Shown piece after piece: positions 7,720 to 17,100 of a stretch of DNA of 64,000 nt. The stretch spans positions 1 through 64,000 of the forward strand of contig JBAYVF010000005.1 of NCBI GenBank assembly GCA_041674705.1, written 5' to 3'. The notes beneath the pieces were generated by a model, which was not told the origin of the DNA, did no database searches, and saw only the letters and a program-made list of their open reading frames with translations. A program made the translations under genes and the position numbers. Source of the stretch: Aquincolibacterium sp041674705 (GTDB taxonomy: Bacteria; Omnitrophota; Omnitrophia; Omnitrophales; Aquincolibacteriaceae). Position 1 is the stretch's first letter. Each line of letters begins with the position of its first letter.

Positions 7720-8736
7720 ATGATTATTGTTCTTAAGAAAACAGCGACGCCGCAAGAACTGGAACACATCTGTCAAAAGGTGCGGGAGCTCGGGCTTACG
7801 CCGAACGTTTCACGGGGTATTGAACGCACCGTGATCGGCGTGATCGGGGACGAAGAAAAGCTTCATGTCCAGCCTCTGGAGGTTTTCCCCGGTGTTGAGT
7901 CCGTGATGTCGATCTTGAAGCCTTACAAGCTGGCGAGCCGTGACTACAAGGCCGAAAATACCGAGTTTGATATGGGCAATGGCGTGAAGGTGGGCGGTAA
8001 GAAGATCGTTGTGATGGCCGGTCCCTGCGCGGTGGAAAATTATGACATGCTTCTGGGGATCGCGAAGGCCGTCAAGCGGTCCGGCGCGACATTTCTCCGT
8101 GGCGGGGCGTTCAAGCCTCGGACATCACCTTATTCTTTTCAAGGGCTTGGCGAGGAAGGTTTGAAATACCTGCGCCAAGTGGCGGATGAAGTAGGCCTTT
8201 TGGTCGTAACCGAGGTGATGGACACGCGTCAAGTCGAGCTCGTGGCCCAATATGCCGACATGCTTCAGATCGGCGCCCGGAATATGCAAAATTTCGATCT
8301 TCTTAAGGAATGCGGTATGACGAAAAAAGCTGTGCTTTTGAAACGGGGTTTGAGCGCGACGGTCAAAGACCTCCTGATGTCCGCCGAATACCTGCTTTCC
8401 AAGGGGAATTTCAAGGTGATGCTGGCGGAACGTGGTATCCGCACGTTTGAGACCTCCACGCGGAACACGCTGGATCTGAACGCGATTCCCGTGATCAAGA
8501 AAGAAACTCATTTACCGGTGCTTGTGGATCCTTCGCACGGGACCGGGTTCCGTGATTTTGTGGCGCCTATGGGCATGGCCGGAGTGGCAGCCGGGTGTGA
8601 CGGCCTGATGGTTGAAGTCCATCAATGTCCGGAAGAGGCCAAAAGTGACGGGGAGCAATCGGTCTTGCCGGAGCAATTCGACGAAATGATGAAAAAAGTG
8701 CGCCTCATTGCGCATGCCGTAGGACGCGACATATAG
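7720..8736 (+). CDS. aroF: 3-deoxy-7-phosphoheptulonate synthase (DAHP synthase)
   Basis: The first enzyme of the shikimate pathway, joining phosphoenolpyruvate and erythrose 4-phosphate. The 338-residue form has an N-terminal ferredoxin-like regulatory domain of about 70 residues (M-I-I-V-L-K-K-T-A-T). The type I-beta barrel follows: V-V-M-A-G-P-C-A-V-E, R-G-G-A-F-K-P-R-T-S-P-Y-S-F-Q-G, I-G-A-R-N-M-Q-N, and D-P-S-H-G-T-G with metal-binding His. The N-terminal domain suggests feedback control by tyrosine, as in Thermotoga-type enzymes. ATG 7720 has AGGGAG seven bases upstream. Confidence 0.95.
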   Translation: MIIVLKKTATPQELEHICQKVRELGLTPNVSRGIERTVIGVIGDEEKLHVQPLEVFPGVESVMSILKPYKLASRDYKAENTEFDMGNGVKVGGKKIVVMAGPCAVENYDMLLGIAKAVKRSGATFLRGGAFKPRTSPYSFQGLGEEGLKYLRQVADEVGLLVVTEVMDTRQVELVAQYADMLQIGARNMQNFDLLKECGMTKKAVLLKRGLSATVKDLLMSAEYLLSKGNFKVMLAERGIRTFETSTRNTLDLNAIPVIKKETHLPVLVDPSHGTGFRDFVAPMGMAGVAAGCDGLMVEVHQCPEEAKSDGEQSVLPEQFDEMMKKVRLIAHAVGRDI

Positions 8737-8737
8737 T

Positions 8738-8822
8738 CGCGTCCGGGACTCGTCGCTCGGGACTAGGGACTCGTTTGGGTTCCTCGTTTTTACGAGTCCC
8801 GAGGAGCGAGTCCCGAGTCCCA
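8738..8822. repeat. inverted word repeat, GGGACTCG family (intergenic copy)
   Basis: The aroF-tyrA gap is made of CGGGACTCG words and, after a short T-rich loop, the complementary ACGAGTCCCGAG words. It would fold as a strong hairpin. Related words occur in frame inside the giant gene at 15549-15685, including the shared ACGAGTCCCGAG. Confidence 0.7.
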
Positions 8823-8846
8823 ACAGATAGTTAACGAGATTAAATT

Positions 8847-9692
8847 ATGAAGAATAGCGAATTTAAAAAAATCGTAATCGTGGGAATGGGTCTCATGGGC
8901 GGCTCGCTTGCTGCGGCATGCCGGAAAAAATTCCCCAAGGCACGGGTGATCGGGATCAGCCGCAGTCGTGAAGCTCTTGCTTGCGCCAAGAAAAAGAAGT
9001 GGGTCCATGAAGCCACTCGTGATGTGCTTTTGGGTGTCCAGGGCGCAGACCTCGTGGTGCTTTGCACGCCTGTTGACACTTTTCTGCCTTACCTCAAAGC
9101 GATCGACAAAATTTGCGCGAAGGGCGCCTTGGTCATGGATGTCGGAAGCGTCAAGGTGTCTGTTTTAAAGGAAGTGAACTCTCGCCGCTGGAGAAATCTT
9201 TCGTTTGTCGGGTGTCATCCCATGGTGGGTTCTCACAATCGTGGAATCGGGGCTGTGAATCCCTCATTATATGAAGGGGGATTGGTGCTTCTCGCTCGTG
9301 ACAAGAAAACCTGTTCCTGCGCCTATAAACTGAGCAAAAAATTCTGGTCAAAGTTCTCTTCCAGGATCATGGAGCTCACTCCCGAGATGCATGACAAGCT
9401 GGTGGGGGAGGTCAGTCACCTGCCGCATGCCATTGCGGCTTGTCTTATGCATACCGTGTCAACGCCAGCGCTTAAAGTGGCTTCGACCGGTTTTCGCGAT
9501 ACCACGCGCATTGCGGCCGCGGCATCGTCCATCTGGCAGCCGATCTTCTCTTCAAACCGGAAAGTGATGCTGGAGGCCCTGAGCTGTTTTGAGCGGGAGC
9601 TCCGGACGTTCAAGAAACTCCTTCAAGACCGGGACCCCAAGAAGCTGACGCGGTTCCTCGATCAGGCGCAAAAAAAGCGAGAAGCTCTTTAG
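8847..9692 (+). CDS. tyrA: prephenate dehydrogenase
   Basis: Oxidative decarboxylation of prephenate (or arogenate) to the tyrosine precursor, NAD(P)-dependent. The 281-residue product begins with a Rossmann nucleotide site I-V-I-V-G-M-G-L-M-G-G-S at residues 9-20. It has D-V-G-S-V-K and F-V-G-C-H-P-M-V-G-S-H-N-R-G, the conserved catalytic-His region, followed by S-H-L-P-H near residue 190 and F-R-D-T-T-R. There is no ACT domain. With pheA, hisC and aroF it completes the terminal steps to Phe and Tyr. Confidence 0.93.
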   Translation: MKNSEFKKIVIVGMGLMGGSLAAACRKKFPKARVIGISRSREALACAKKKKWVHEATRDVLLGVQGADLVVLCTPVDTFLPYLKAIDKICAKGALVMDVGSVKVSVLKEVNSRRWRNLSFVGCHPMVGSHNRGIGAVNPSLYEGGLVLLARDKKTCSCAYKLSKKFWSKFSSRIMELTPEMHDKLVGEVSHLPHAIAACLMHTVSTPALKVASTGFRDTTRIAAAASSIWQPIFSSNRKVMLEALSCFERELRTFKKLLQDRDPKKLTRFLDQAQKKREAL

Positions 9693-9755
9693 GTCACCAA
9701 GACACCAAGTCACAAAGTCCAAGAGGCTACGGGTGACGTGGTGACATTGTGACTT
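9692..9755. repeat. inverted word repeat, GTCACC/GGTGAC family
   Basis: GGTCACCAAGACACCAAGTC is followed after a short loop by GGGTGACGTGGTGAC and TTGTGACT. The two halves pair imperfectly. It lies just upstream of the rpsA promoter region. Confidence 0.55.
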
Positions 9756-9789
9756 TTTTAGAAAATACTCTTCCTATATTCGAAACATA

Positions 9790-9798
9790 TGCTATACT
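9790..9798 (+). promoter_or_regulatory. extended -10 promoter of rpsA
   Basis: TGC followed by TATACT (9793-9798) forms an extended -10 element; the -35 region is weak. The start would be near 9805, giving a leader of about 110 bases. The leader contains small inverted repeats (ACTGATTTCAGT; GAGAGG...CTCTC) that could serve S1 autoregulation. Confidence 0.5.
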
Positions 9799-9918
9799 CC
9801 TCGAGTTCGCACTGATTTCAGTATTGGTTAACGCTGAGCTGAGAGGGAAAAACGGTGCGGACCCCCATTTTCATGCAATCCCAATGAGAAGGGGACTCTC
9901 AAGGAGGTTTTCCCTATT

Positions 9919-11481
9919 ATGCAATCCAATTTCGCAGAGCTGTACGAGAAGTCTTTTCAGGACATCAAGATCGGTGAGGTCGTCAAAGGCACGGTGATCG
10001 CGGTTCATGAACGCGACATTGTGGTCGACATCGCTTACAAAGCCGAGGGCATCCTGCCCAAGGACGAGTTTTCGCAGCCCGAACTTCTGGTCGTGGGGTC
10101 GGAAGTGGAAGTGCTGTTCGAAGGTTTTAACGATGTCGAAGGCACCGCGATCCTTTCCAAGCGCAAAGCCGATCGTCAAAAGACCTGGAACGATATTCTC
10201 TCCAACGCCACCGAAGGCGCCATTGTGGACGGACGTATTACCCGTAAAGTGCGCGGCGGTTTCATGGTCGATATCGGCATGGAAGCGTTCCTGCCGGCGT
10301 CGCTTGTGGATATCAAGCCGGTCCGCAATCAGGACATGTTCCTGGGCCTGCAGAGTAAATTCCTCGTCGTAAAGATCAATCATAAGCGCAAGAACGTTGT
10401 GGTCTCTCGTAAGGACCTCCTCGAAAAGAGCCGCAACGAAGCCCGCACGGAAAAACTGAGCACCCTCAAGGTGGGTCAGGTTGTGAAGGGCAAAGTGAAG
10501 AACATCACCGATTTCGGCGTTTTTATCGACATCGGGAACCTCGATGGTCTTCTCCATATTACCGACATGAGCTGGGGACGCATTTCGCACCCCTCCGACC
10601 TTGTGAAAATCGGTGATGATATTGAAGTCGTCGTCATCTCGATCGATCAGGTTAAACAAAAGATCTCCCTCGGCCTGAAGCAGAAGGGAACGGATCCCTG
10701 GGGCACGGTGGGCGAGCGTTATTCCATCGGCAATCAAGTTCACGGCAAAGTCGTCAATATCCTGCCGTACGGCGCTTTCGTGGAACTCGAGCCTGGGATC
10801 GAAGGCCTCGTCCACATCAGCGAGCTTTCCTGGACCAAGCGCGTCAATCACCCGAGCGAGATCCTTTCGATCGGGATGGAGCTGGATGTGGTGATCCTGA
10901 GCCTTGATACCGCCGCGAAGAAAATTTCGCTCGGCGCGAAACAAGCGCAGGAAAATCCCTGGACCACCGCCGCCAACAAGTTTCAGGTTGGCAGCCGCGT
11001 GAGCGGGACCATCCGGAACCTCACCGACTACGGCGCGTTCATCGAACTCGAGCCCGGCATTGAAGGGCTGCTCCACGTGTCCGATATTTCGTGGACCCAC
11101 AAGGTCGCCAAACCCTCGGATGTCCTTAAAAAAGGGGACACTGCGGAAGTGATGATCCTTGCGGTAGACACGGACGCGAAGAAAATCTCGCTCGGCATGA
11201 AACAACTCTCAGACGATCCGTGGACCGGACTCACCAAGGATTTCCTCACCGGCCTTGAGCTTCAGGGCAAAGTCACGAGGATCGTGAATTTCGGGGTTTT
11301 CGTCGAATTGGACAACGGCCTTGAAGGGCTGATCCACGTCTCCGAGATCCCGGATTGTACCGCGCAGGACCTCACGAAGCGTTTCAATGTAGGCGATTCG
11401 CTCCGTTGCAGCATCCTGAATGTGGACCATGAGGGACGTAAGATCGCGCTTTCCTGCAAAAACGAGCCGATCACGGCCTAA
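9919..11481 (+). CDS. rpsA: 30S ribosomal protein S1 (six S1 domains)
   Basis: S1 binds mRNA and helps deliver it to the 30S subunit. The 520-residue chain has six S1/OB repeats, at about residues 10-80, 93-165, 180-252, 265-339, 352-426 and 438-515. The four later ones have the canonical G-x-V-x-x-I-x-x-(F/Y)-G-A/V-F-(V/I) plus G-L-(L/V/I)-H-(I/V)-S-(E/D) pattern. The first two are more diverged, as in other S1 proteins where they bind the ribosome. AAGGAGG lies about eleven bases upstream of the start. In many bacteria rpsA follows cmk in this neighbourhood; here it follows tyrA. Confidence 0.97.
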   Translation: MQSNFAELYEKSFQDIKIGEVVKGTVIAVHERDIVVDIAYKAEGILPKDEFSQPELLVVGSEVEVLFEGFNDVEGTAILSKRKADRQKTWNDILSNATEGAIVDGRITRKVRGGFMVDIGMEAFLPASLVDIKPVRNQDMFLGLQSKFLVVKINHKRKNVVVSRKDLLEKSRNEARTEKLSTLKVGQVVKGKVKNITDFGVFIDIGNLDGLLHITDMSWGRISHPSDLVKIGDDIEVVVISIDQVKQKISLGLKQKGTDPWGTVGERYSIGNQVHGKVVNILPYGAFVELEPGIEGLVHISELSWTKRVNHPSEILSIGMELDVVILSLDTAAKKISLGAKQAQENPWTTAANKFQVGSRVSGTIRNLTDYGAFIELEPGIEGLLHVSDISWTHKVAKPSDVLKKGDTAEVMILAVDTDAKKISLGMKQLSDDPWTGLTKDFLTGLELQGKVTRIVNFGVFVELDNGLEGLIHVSEIPDCTAQDLTKRFNVGDSLRCSILNVDHEGRKIALSCKNEPITA

Positions 11482-11495
11482 AATACAATCGACCG

Positions 11496-12746
11496 ATGAC
11501 GAGCCCCAGGAACCGTAGAGTTGTCATCACGGGCCTGGGGGTCGTCTCTTCGGTCGGCTTCGGAAAAGAAGCCTTTTGGGATTCCATCTCCAAGGGCAAG
11601 AGCGGCGTTTCCAATATCACCGCATTTGACACCACTCCATTCACCACCCATTTCGCCGGCGAGATCAAGAACTTCGACGCGTCGGCTTATATCCTTCCCA
11701 AAAAACTCAAACGCATGGACCGCACCACCCAGTTCGCAGTCGTTGCTTCCAAGATGGCGGTTGAGGACGCGAAGCTCGATCTTAATGAGCCCGGTGTCCG
11801 GGAACGGACGGGTGTGATCATTGGAACGGCCCTTGCCGGGGTCGGCTATATCCTTGAGCAAGCGGTGGTCCTGCAACAGAGGGGGCCGATGCGGCTTAAT
11901 CCGTTCACGGCGCTGGCTTCCTTTCCGGACGCTTGCGCCGGCAATGTTTCGATCGAATTGGGCTTGAAAGGGCCTAGTTTTTCTCTTGCGACCGCCTGTT
12001 CCTCGGCGTCTGACGCATGCGGGTATGCTTTTGACGCGATCCGGAGCGGCGACCTTGATTTTCTGATCATGGGCGGCGCTGAGGCGACGATATTCCCGGG
12101 GATTGTGGCTTCCTTTTGCGTGGCGCGCGCGCTTTCCACAAGAAACGACGCTCCTGAAAAGGCATCACGTCCTTTCAGCATGGACCGCGATGGATTTGTG
12201 CTCGGGGAAGGCGCGGGGATGTTTGTCGTTGAAGAGTACGAACATGCGAAGAAGCGGGGAGCGCATATTTATGCGGAGATCCTCGGTCACGGTATGACTT
12301 GTGACGCGTATCACATGACGGCGCCGGACCCGGAAGGAACCCAGGCCGCTCGCGCGATGCAGCTGGCCATGGACACGGCGGGCATCACGCCGGAAGAGGT
12401 CGATTATATCAACGCCCACGGGACTTCGACGCCTCTCAACGACAAGACCGAGACCCTGGTCATCAAAAAGATCTTTGGGGCGCGGGCTTATGAGATCCCC
12501 ATCAGCTCCATTAAATCCATGATCGGCCACTTGATCGGCGCGGCCGGAAGCGTGGAGCTCATTGCGACGCTCCTGGCCATGGAACATCAGCTGGTCCCTC
12601 CGACCATCAACTACAACTCCAAAGACCCCGAATGCGACCTGGATTATGTGCCGAACGTGGCGCGTCCCGCAAAGATCCGGATCGCGATGAAGAACTCCTT
12701 CGGCTTCGGCGGCAAGAACTCGATATTAGTACTCAAGAAGGTCTGA
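11496..12746 (+). CDS. fabF: 3-oxoacyl-[ACP] synthase II (FabF type)
   Basis: A condensing enzyme that extends acyl-ACP with malonyl-ACP in fatty-acid synthesis. All parts of the Cys-His-His triad are visible: C168 in A-T-A-C-S-S-A, H308 in N-A-H-G-T-S-T-P-L-N-D-K-T-E, and H345 in K-S-M-I-G-H-L-I-G-A-A-G. The C-terminus has the family's N-S-F-G-F-G-G-K-N loop. The 416 residues match FabF. The gap from rpsA is only 14 bases, so it may be cotranscribed; no acyl-carrier-protein gene is next to it. Confidence 0.93.
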   Translation: MTSPRNRRVVITGLGVVSSVGFGKEAFWDSISKGKSGVSNITAFDTTPFTTHFAGEIKNFDASAYILPKKLKRMDRTTQFAVVASKMAVEDAKLDLNEPGVRERTGVIIGTALAGVGYILEQAVVLQQRGPMRLNPFTALASFPDACAGNVSIELGLKGPSFSLATACSSASDACGYAFDAIRSGDLDFLIMGGAEATIFPGIVASFCVARALSTRNDAPEKASRPFSMDRDGFVLGEGAGMFVVEEYEHAKKRGAHIYAEILGHGMTCDAYHMTAPDPEGTQAARAMQLAMDTAGITPEEVDYINAHGTSTPLNDKTETLVIKKIFGARAYEIPISSIKSMIGHLIGAAGSVELIATLLAMEHQLVPPTINYNSKDPECDLDYVPNVARPAKIRIAMKNSFGFGGKNSILVLKKV

Positions 12747-12749
12747 GTA

Positions 12750-12905
12750 CAAATATCGTGTAAGCTCCAAATCCCAAGAAGCAATATCCAAGCAAACTCC
12801 AAATAAAAATATCCAAACAAGCAACGAAACGGTTTGCGGCGTTTCGCCCATTGGAATTTGATTCTTGGGAATTGCTTGGTGATTGTATCTTGGATCTTGG
12901 AATTT
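12750..12905. repeat. CCAA/TTGG inverted word repeat (copy 3)
   Basis: Between the converging fabF and lpxA genes, CCAA words (ccaaatcccaag, atccaagcaaactccaaa) are followed by complementary TTGG words (cattggaatttg, cttgggaattgcttgg, cttggatcttgg). A central GGTTTGCGGCGTTTCGCC stretch could be the loop. Its position suggests a two-way terminator role. Confidence 0.65.
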
Positions 12906-12924
12906 AAAGATGGAGCGGCGGGAA

Positions 12925-13770
12925 CTACTCTAAATCTTCGTTTGTTTCTTCGCTGACTGTGGTGAGATTTTTTCGGTGCCCGATCGTATCGGTAGCCGCT
13001 CCCGCGAGGATGCCTCGCTTGGAAGCTTCAATGAACTCCACCATGTGCGCGACTTCAGGACTTTTGAGGGATTTTTTGATCGCTTCCAAAGCTTGACTGA
13101 CATTCATCCCCGAGCGATAAAGTAACTTGTAGGCTTCCTTGATCTCGGCGCGTACCCCGGGGCCGATACCGGCGCGTCGCATACCCACCACATTGATCCC
13201 TTGAGCAACCCCCGGCCGTCCGCCACAGATCACGTAAGGCGGGATGTCTTTATTGATCGCGGTCAGAGCGCTCACCATGGCGAGCGTGCCGATGCGCGTG
13301 AACTGATGAAATCCCGTCATTCCGGAGAGAAAGGCTTTGTCTTCGACCACGCAATGGCCGGTGAGGGAGGCCTGGTTCACCATGATGATGTTATTGCCGA
13401 GATGGCAATTATGGGCGATGTGGCAATAGGCCATGATGAAGTTGGAATCGCCGATCACGGTGGACGTACCTTCTTTGGTGCCGCGGTGAATGGTGACAAA
13501 TTCTCGGATGACATTCTTTGAGCCGATCTTGGTGAAGGTAGCTTCGCCCTTATAGGCCAGGTCCTGGGGTTCATGACCGATCACGGCATTCATATGGATC
13601 GTATTGTGATCTCCGATCACGGTCCCGCGGGCGAGGAAGGCGCCGGAGAGGATCTTGTTGTGGGAGCCGATCTTGACCCCGTCCTCAAGAGTGACGTTCG
13701 GCCCGATCGTATTGCCCGTTCCGATCTCGACATTTTTTCCGATTATGGCGCTTGCATGGATTTCAGACAT
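12925..13770 (-). CDS. lpxA: acyl-[ACP]--UDP-N-acetylglucosamine O-acyltransferase
   Basis: The first step of lipid A synthesis, 3-O-acylation of UDP-GlcNAc. The N-terminal two thirds are hexapeptide repeats of a left-handed beta-helix (I-G-x-x-V-x-I-G). The family landmarks I-G-H-E-P-Q-D-L-A-Y-K-G-E, I-R-E-F-V-T-I-H-R-G-T, and the catalytic-His stretch M-A-Y-C-H-I-A-H-N-C-H-L-G are present, with a helical C-terminus. Its presence implies an outer membrane with lipid A. The other lpx genes are not in the window. Confidence 0.95.
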   Translation of the reverse strand: MSEIHASAIIGKNVEIGTGNTIGPNVTLEDGVKIGSHNKILSGAFLARGTVIGDHNTIHMNAVIGHEPQDLAYKGEATFTKIGSKNVIREFVTIHRGTKEGTSTVIGDSNFIMAYCHIAHNCHLGNNIIMVNQASLTGHCVVEDKAFLSGMTGFHQFTRIGTLAMVSALTAINKDIPPYVICGGRPGVAQGINVVGMRRAGIGPGVRAEIKEAYKLLYRSGMNVSQALEAIKKSLKSPEVAHMVEFIEASKRGILAGAATDTIGHRKNLTTVSEETNEDLE

Positions 13771-13788
13771 GGGCGGGATTATATCACA

Positions 13789-13850
13789 ACTCCGACTAGA
13801 GACTGAAGTCTAAAGACTGCAGCAAAAGCCTCCGGTCTAACGAGAAAGTG
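13789..13850. repeat. inverted word repeat, AGACTGAAGTC family (intergenic copy)
   Basis: GACTAGAGACTGAAGTCTAA, a short A-rich stretch and CCTCCGGTCT form an imperfect hairpin upstream of lpxA. Related AGTCTCC/GGTCTCC words with a shared centre near CAGC(C)AAAGC occur in frame inside the giant gene at 23886-23973 and 34821-34900. Confidence 0.45.
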
Positions 13851-13876
13851 GGCCAGTAATGAAGAAATTCACCCCT

Positions 13877-13931
13877 CAAATACCGGGTATTTGAAAAGCG
13901 GTTTTTCCACCATTCAAGTACCCGGTATTTG
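13877..13931. promoter_or_regulatory. two tandem 17-base palindromes (candidate operator)
   Basis: CAAATACCGGGTATTTG (13877-13893) is a perfect palindrome around a central base. CAAGTACCCGGTATTTG (13915-13931) is a near-perfect second copy. Their centres are 38 bases apart. They lie in the gap between lpxA and the giant gene, about 210 bases upstream of the giant gene's promoter. Two like-sized palindromes in tandem suggest a dimeric repressor or activator site; no regulator gene is adjacent. The AT-rich stretch between 13932 and 14110 holds no gene that I can see. Confidence 0.5.
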
Positions 13932-14114
13932 AGCGGTTAGATATTCGATATACTATATGCGACATACAATTGATTAAGGATGCTATATCTCGCTAGTGAT
14001 AGAAAGGCTATCTCGCAAGTCGTTACAAATAGGCATTTTACGTGAAAAAAACTTAATATTTTATGCCTCCATCCCTTGCATTCCTGGGAGTCATCAGTTA
14101 TATTTCTGACAACT

Positions 14115-14144
14115 TTGTAAAGACCAAGAAAAATTAGATATAAT
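14115..14144 (+). promoter_or_regulatory. sigma-70-type promoter of the giant gene
   Basis: TTGTAA at 14115-14120 and TATAAT at 14139-14144 are separated by 18 bases. Transcription would begin near 14151, giving a leader of about 45 bases. A modest ribosome site AGAGGA lies eleven bases before ATG 14197. Confidence 0.65.
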
Positions 14145-14196
14145 CAGTTTCGAAATCACTCTAAAAAATCCACTTTTGAAGAGGATGAACTGCTGA

Positions 14197-17100
14197 ATGA
14201 ATTCCTGTAAACCATTCAAGACGGTTGTTGCCGCTTTCACTGTCTTTACATTTTTCGTCACAGGTCTCGGTATTTCTCCCAATGCTTTTGCCTCGGCCGT
14301 CACCCCCGAAGTGTCTCTGCCGTATCAGGTCAAATTGACCGAGAATCTCCATATTGCCATCCCGCAGGAATTAGGCAAACTCGAAAATTTCAATAAGGGT
14401 CAAGGCCCCGCCATTTTTCACATTCAGGACGCCCACGGCCATTACGAAGGTCAGCAAAAGATCCGACAATTGCTCGGGTTTTTGAGCAAGACTTACGGCG
14501 TGAATACCGTGCTTGTGGAAGGGAGCGCTTTCCGGCTCGATCCTGAAAAGATCCGGTTCTTCCCGAAGAACATGAAAAAGACCCTGGCCGTGAATGAAGC
14601 ATTCACACGCCACGCATGGGTCTCTGGAGCCGAACTTTTTCTGTTGGATCAGATCCAACAGAAAAAGTCTGGAGCAGGGAGTTCGGAGTTTAGAGCAAAA
14701 TCTTTTGACTCCGAACGCCAAACTCATAACTCCGAACTTGCGACGGCGCTCGGGATCGAGGAGTCTAAAAGTTATACGGAGAACGGCCGCGCGTTCGTAG
14801 AAGTTCTTACTGAAAAACAAAAGACCGGGCAATTTCTCGCGGATATGAATATGCAGATCGAGAGGCTCGCCAGTCACTTCCTTAATAAAGACCTTCGTGA
14901 TTTCCTCCGGCGCGTCGAAGGTTTTGAAAAGAACCAGATCCCGCTTGATACCTGGCTTGCCTATCTGAAAGGGGAAGCCGCCAAGCGTCTTGAGATCGAT
15001 CTCGCTTCACCGGCCCAGCAGCTTGATTGGCCCATGTTGGTGCGTCTTTTCAAGGTGCAGGAGCTTGTTTCAAAGCTTGATAAGAAGGCATTTGTGGGCG
15101 AGCGTGAAAAATTTCTTAAAGCGCTGCGGCGGTTTGTGCCGCAAGACACACGCCACACGGCACAGGCCACAAGAGAGAATCGTGTGGCTTTGTGGCATGG
15201 TGGCCTTGTGGCCTCAGTCGAGGAGCTTCTCCGAAGCGACTCGAAAAGCGTTCAACTTCCCGACCCAGAAACCGGCCTTCTTTTCGAAGACATGGTCAAG
15301 CGCTTGCCGGAGAATTTCAATTACGACGCGTTCCCCAATGTCCGTTATTTTATCGGGACCCTGATCCTCCAGAGCGAGCTCAAAGCCGATCGTCTCATGC
15401 TGGAAGTTCAGAAGCTCTCCGAGGCAGTCGCCGCGAAACTCACCCGTAATAAGGAAGAGCAAAAGCTTGTCGCCTTGCTTGCCGATCACCGGTTGTTGCA
15501 GAAGCTTTTTGCGTTGGAATTGACGCCTGATGATTATGAAATAATCATCGGGACTCGGGACTCGCACCTCGGGACTCGACTAAAGCCATCTAATATCGCA
15601 GAACGGTTTCGGCAGGTTGGGCTTGGGGCTCTTCAAACGAGGAACCAAAACGAGTCCCGAGCCCCGAGCAACGAGTCCCGCGTGCGCCAGATTGAATTTA
15701 AACACGTCGAAGACTTGGATGTATTGTTCAACAAAGCGCTCGCGTTTTACGAAGGCGTCAAGGAACGCGACGGCAAGATGGAAGAGCGGATCGAGGAACG
15801 CTTGAAAGAGACCGGCGCCGCCAAGGTCGCCGTTATTACCGGCGGTTTCCATAGCCAGCCGATGCAAGCTCACTTCATTGATAAAGGATATTCCTACGCC
15901 CTCATTACTCCCAAGCTTTCCGGCGCCGATGAGGCGGGCCAACAGAATTACATCAAGGCTGCGATGGGAACGCTGATGCCGGCTAAAAACACGTATAAAA
16001 CTCCTTATATTTTTACGACCTTGAATCCTCAGGGTGACGGAGCGTCGCTTACGGGGATCAAAACGGATGTGACCGGTGCGCTCCAGGACATGGTGGGAGG
16101 CCGCATCCTGACACCCGGCGAGATGAAAACGATCGTTCAAAAGCTCGCAGGACGAAAAGGAGCTCTCAAGGCGAAAGAAGATGAGATCGCCAAGGCCCAA
16201 GAAGAGCTCGATAAGACTTTTGTGATGGATGGAGCCCCGGCCGTTGAATTGTTTTCTGCCCAGAAAAAACAGTTAGAGACCGAGCTCTCTCAATTGAGTG
16301 CCCCAGAACGCTCGGAAGCCCGGATGGATGTTCGTGATATGGGAGTACGTCAGTTGATTCCGGCTCTTCTGGAAATTATAAACTACAGTGGGAAGACAGT
16401 AACCGATGCGGCGAAGGGTCTTCATTTGGATCAAGACGCTGTAACTCGAATTCATAGAACGTTATCTACTGGAGAATGGGGAGAAGGATCTAGGGATCTT
16501 GAGATCGCGATTCAACGGGCCAGGACACTGGTTCGCTCCTATCGTGCGCAGCTTGCCCTTCGCGAGTTTTCTGGGGAGGAGAGGCTTACTGACGTTTTGC
16601 GCGCGCAAGTGGAAGGTGCCTTGAGGTCTCTTGAAGAAGCACCGGAAGGAGAAAAAGAATTGGACGCTGCAGAATCATTTATCGGCCGCTCGGAAGCGCG
16701 GGCGGCGGCGAAGATGCAAGTGGCTAGCGTTTCTGGCGACCAACCGCTAGCAAACAGGTTTGGCTGGAACCAAGAAATGCTAAGCGGCGTATTTGTGGCA
16801 TTGATGGGGCTAGCTATTGTCGGTCTTCTTTTCGTTTATATGTGGCTAGGTCCCAAGGCGGCAAGAACAGAAATTGAAATGGCTACGAAAGTGGTTACGG
16901 CGCAGCATCAAGAAGCCGCTTCCCGATTTACCGGCGTTTTTAATGAGATGGGGGAGATGAATCTTTCTGACAAGCAAGGAATTCAAAGGACCTTTAAGTC
17001 TCTTGTTAGGCAACATGACCTGAGAACGCTTTTGTCGTTAGATGCGTTTTCGAATAGGGCCGGAAATTTTTTATACTTAGCAGCTCAAGGATACCCGCAG

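Larger units (their letters stand above)
14197..16308 (+). other. giant protein segment 1: signal peptide and QDAH...EG domain
   Basis: After the signal peptide, residues about 65-560 form an alpha/beta domain. It has I-F-H-I-Q-D-A-H-G-H (75-82), V-L-V-E-G-S-A (to E108 and on), A-L-G-I-E-E-S-K-S-Y, and near its end V-A-V-I-T-G-G-F-H-S (H552). The paired His motifs and buried Glu recall TIKI/TraB/EreA-like hydrolases; this is a weak resemblance. The domain is interrupted by three in-frame word-repeat insertions. A helical tail (about 640-704) leads to the first motif. Confidence 0.55.

Noticed and set aside
9749..9997. Small open frame over the rpsA leader
   Set aside because: It overlaps the promoter, leader and start of rpsA in another frame, with no ribosome site of its own.
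9871..11205. Long open frame on the strand opposite rpsA
   Set aside because: It mirrors the codon structure of the S1 repeats, has no family resemblance and no ribosome site. The plus-strand gene is certain.
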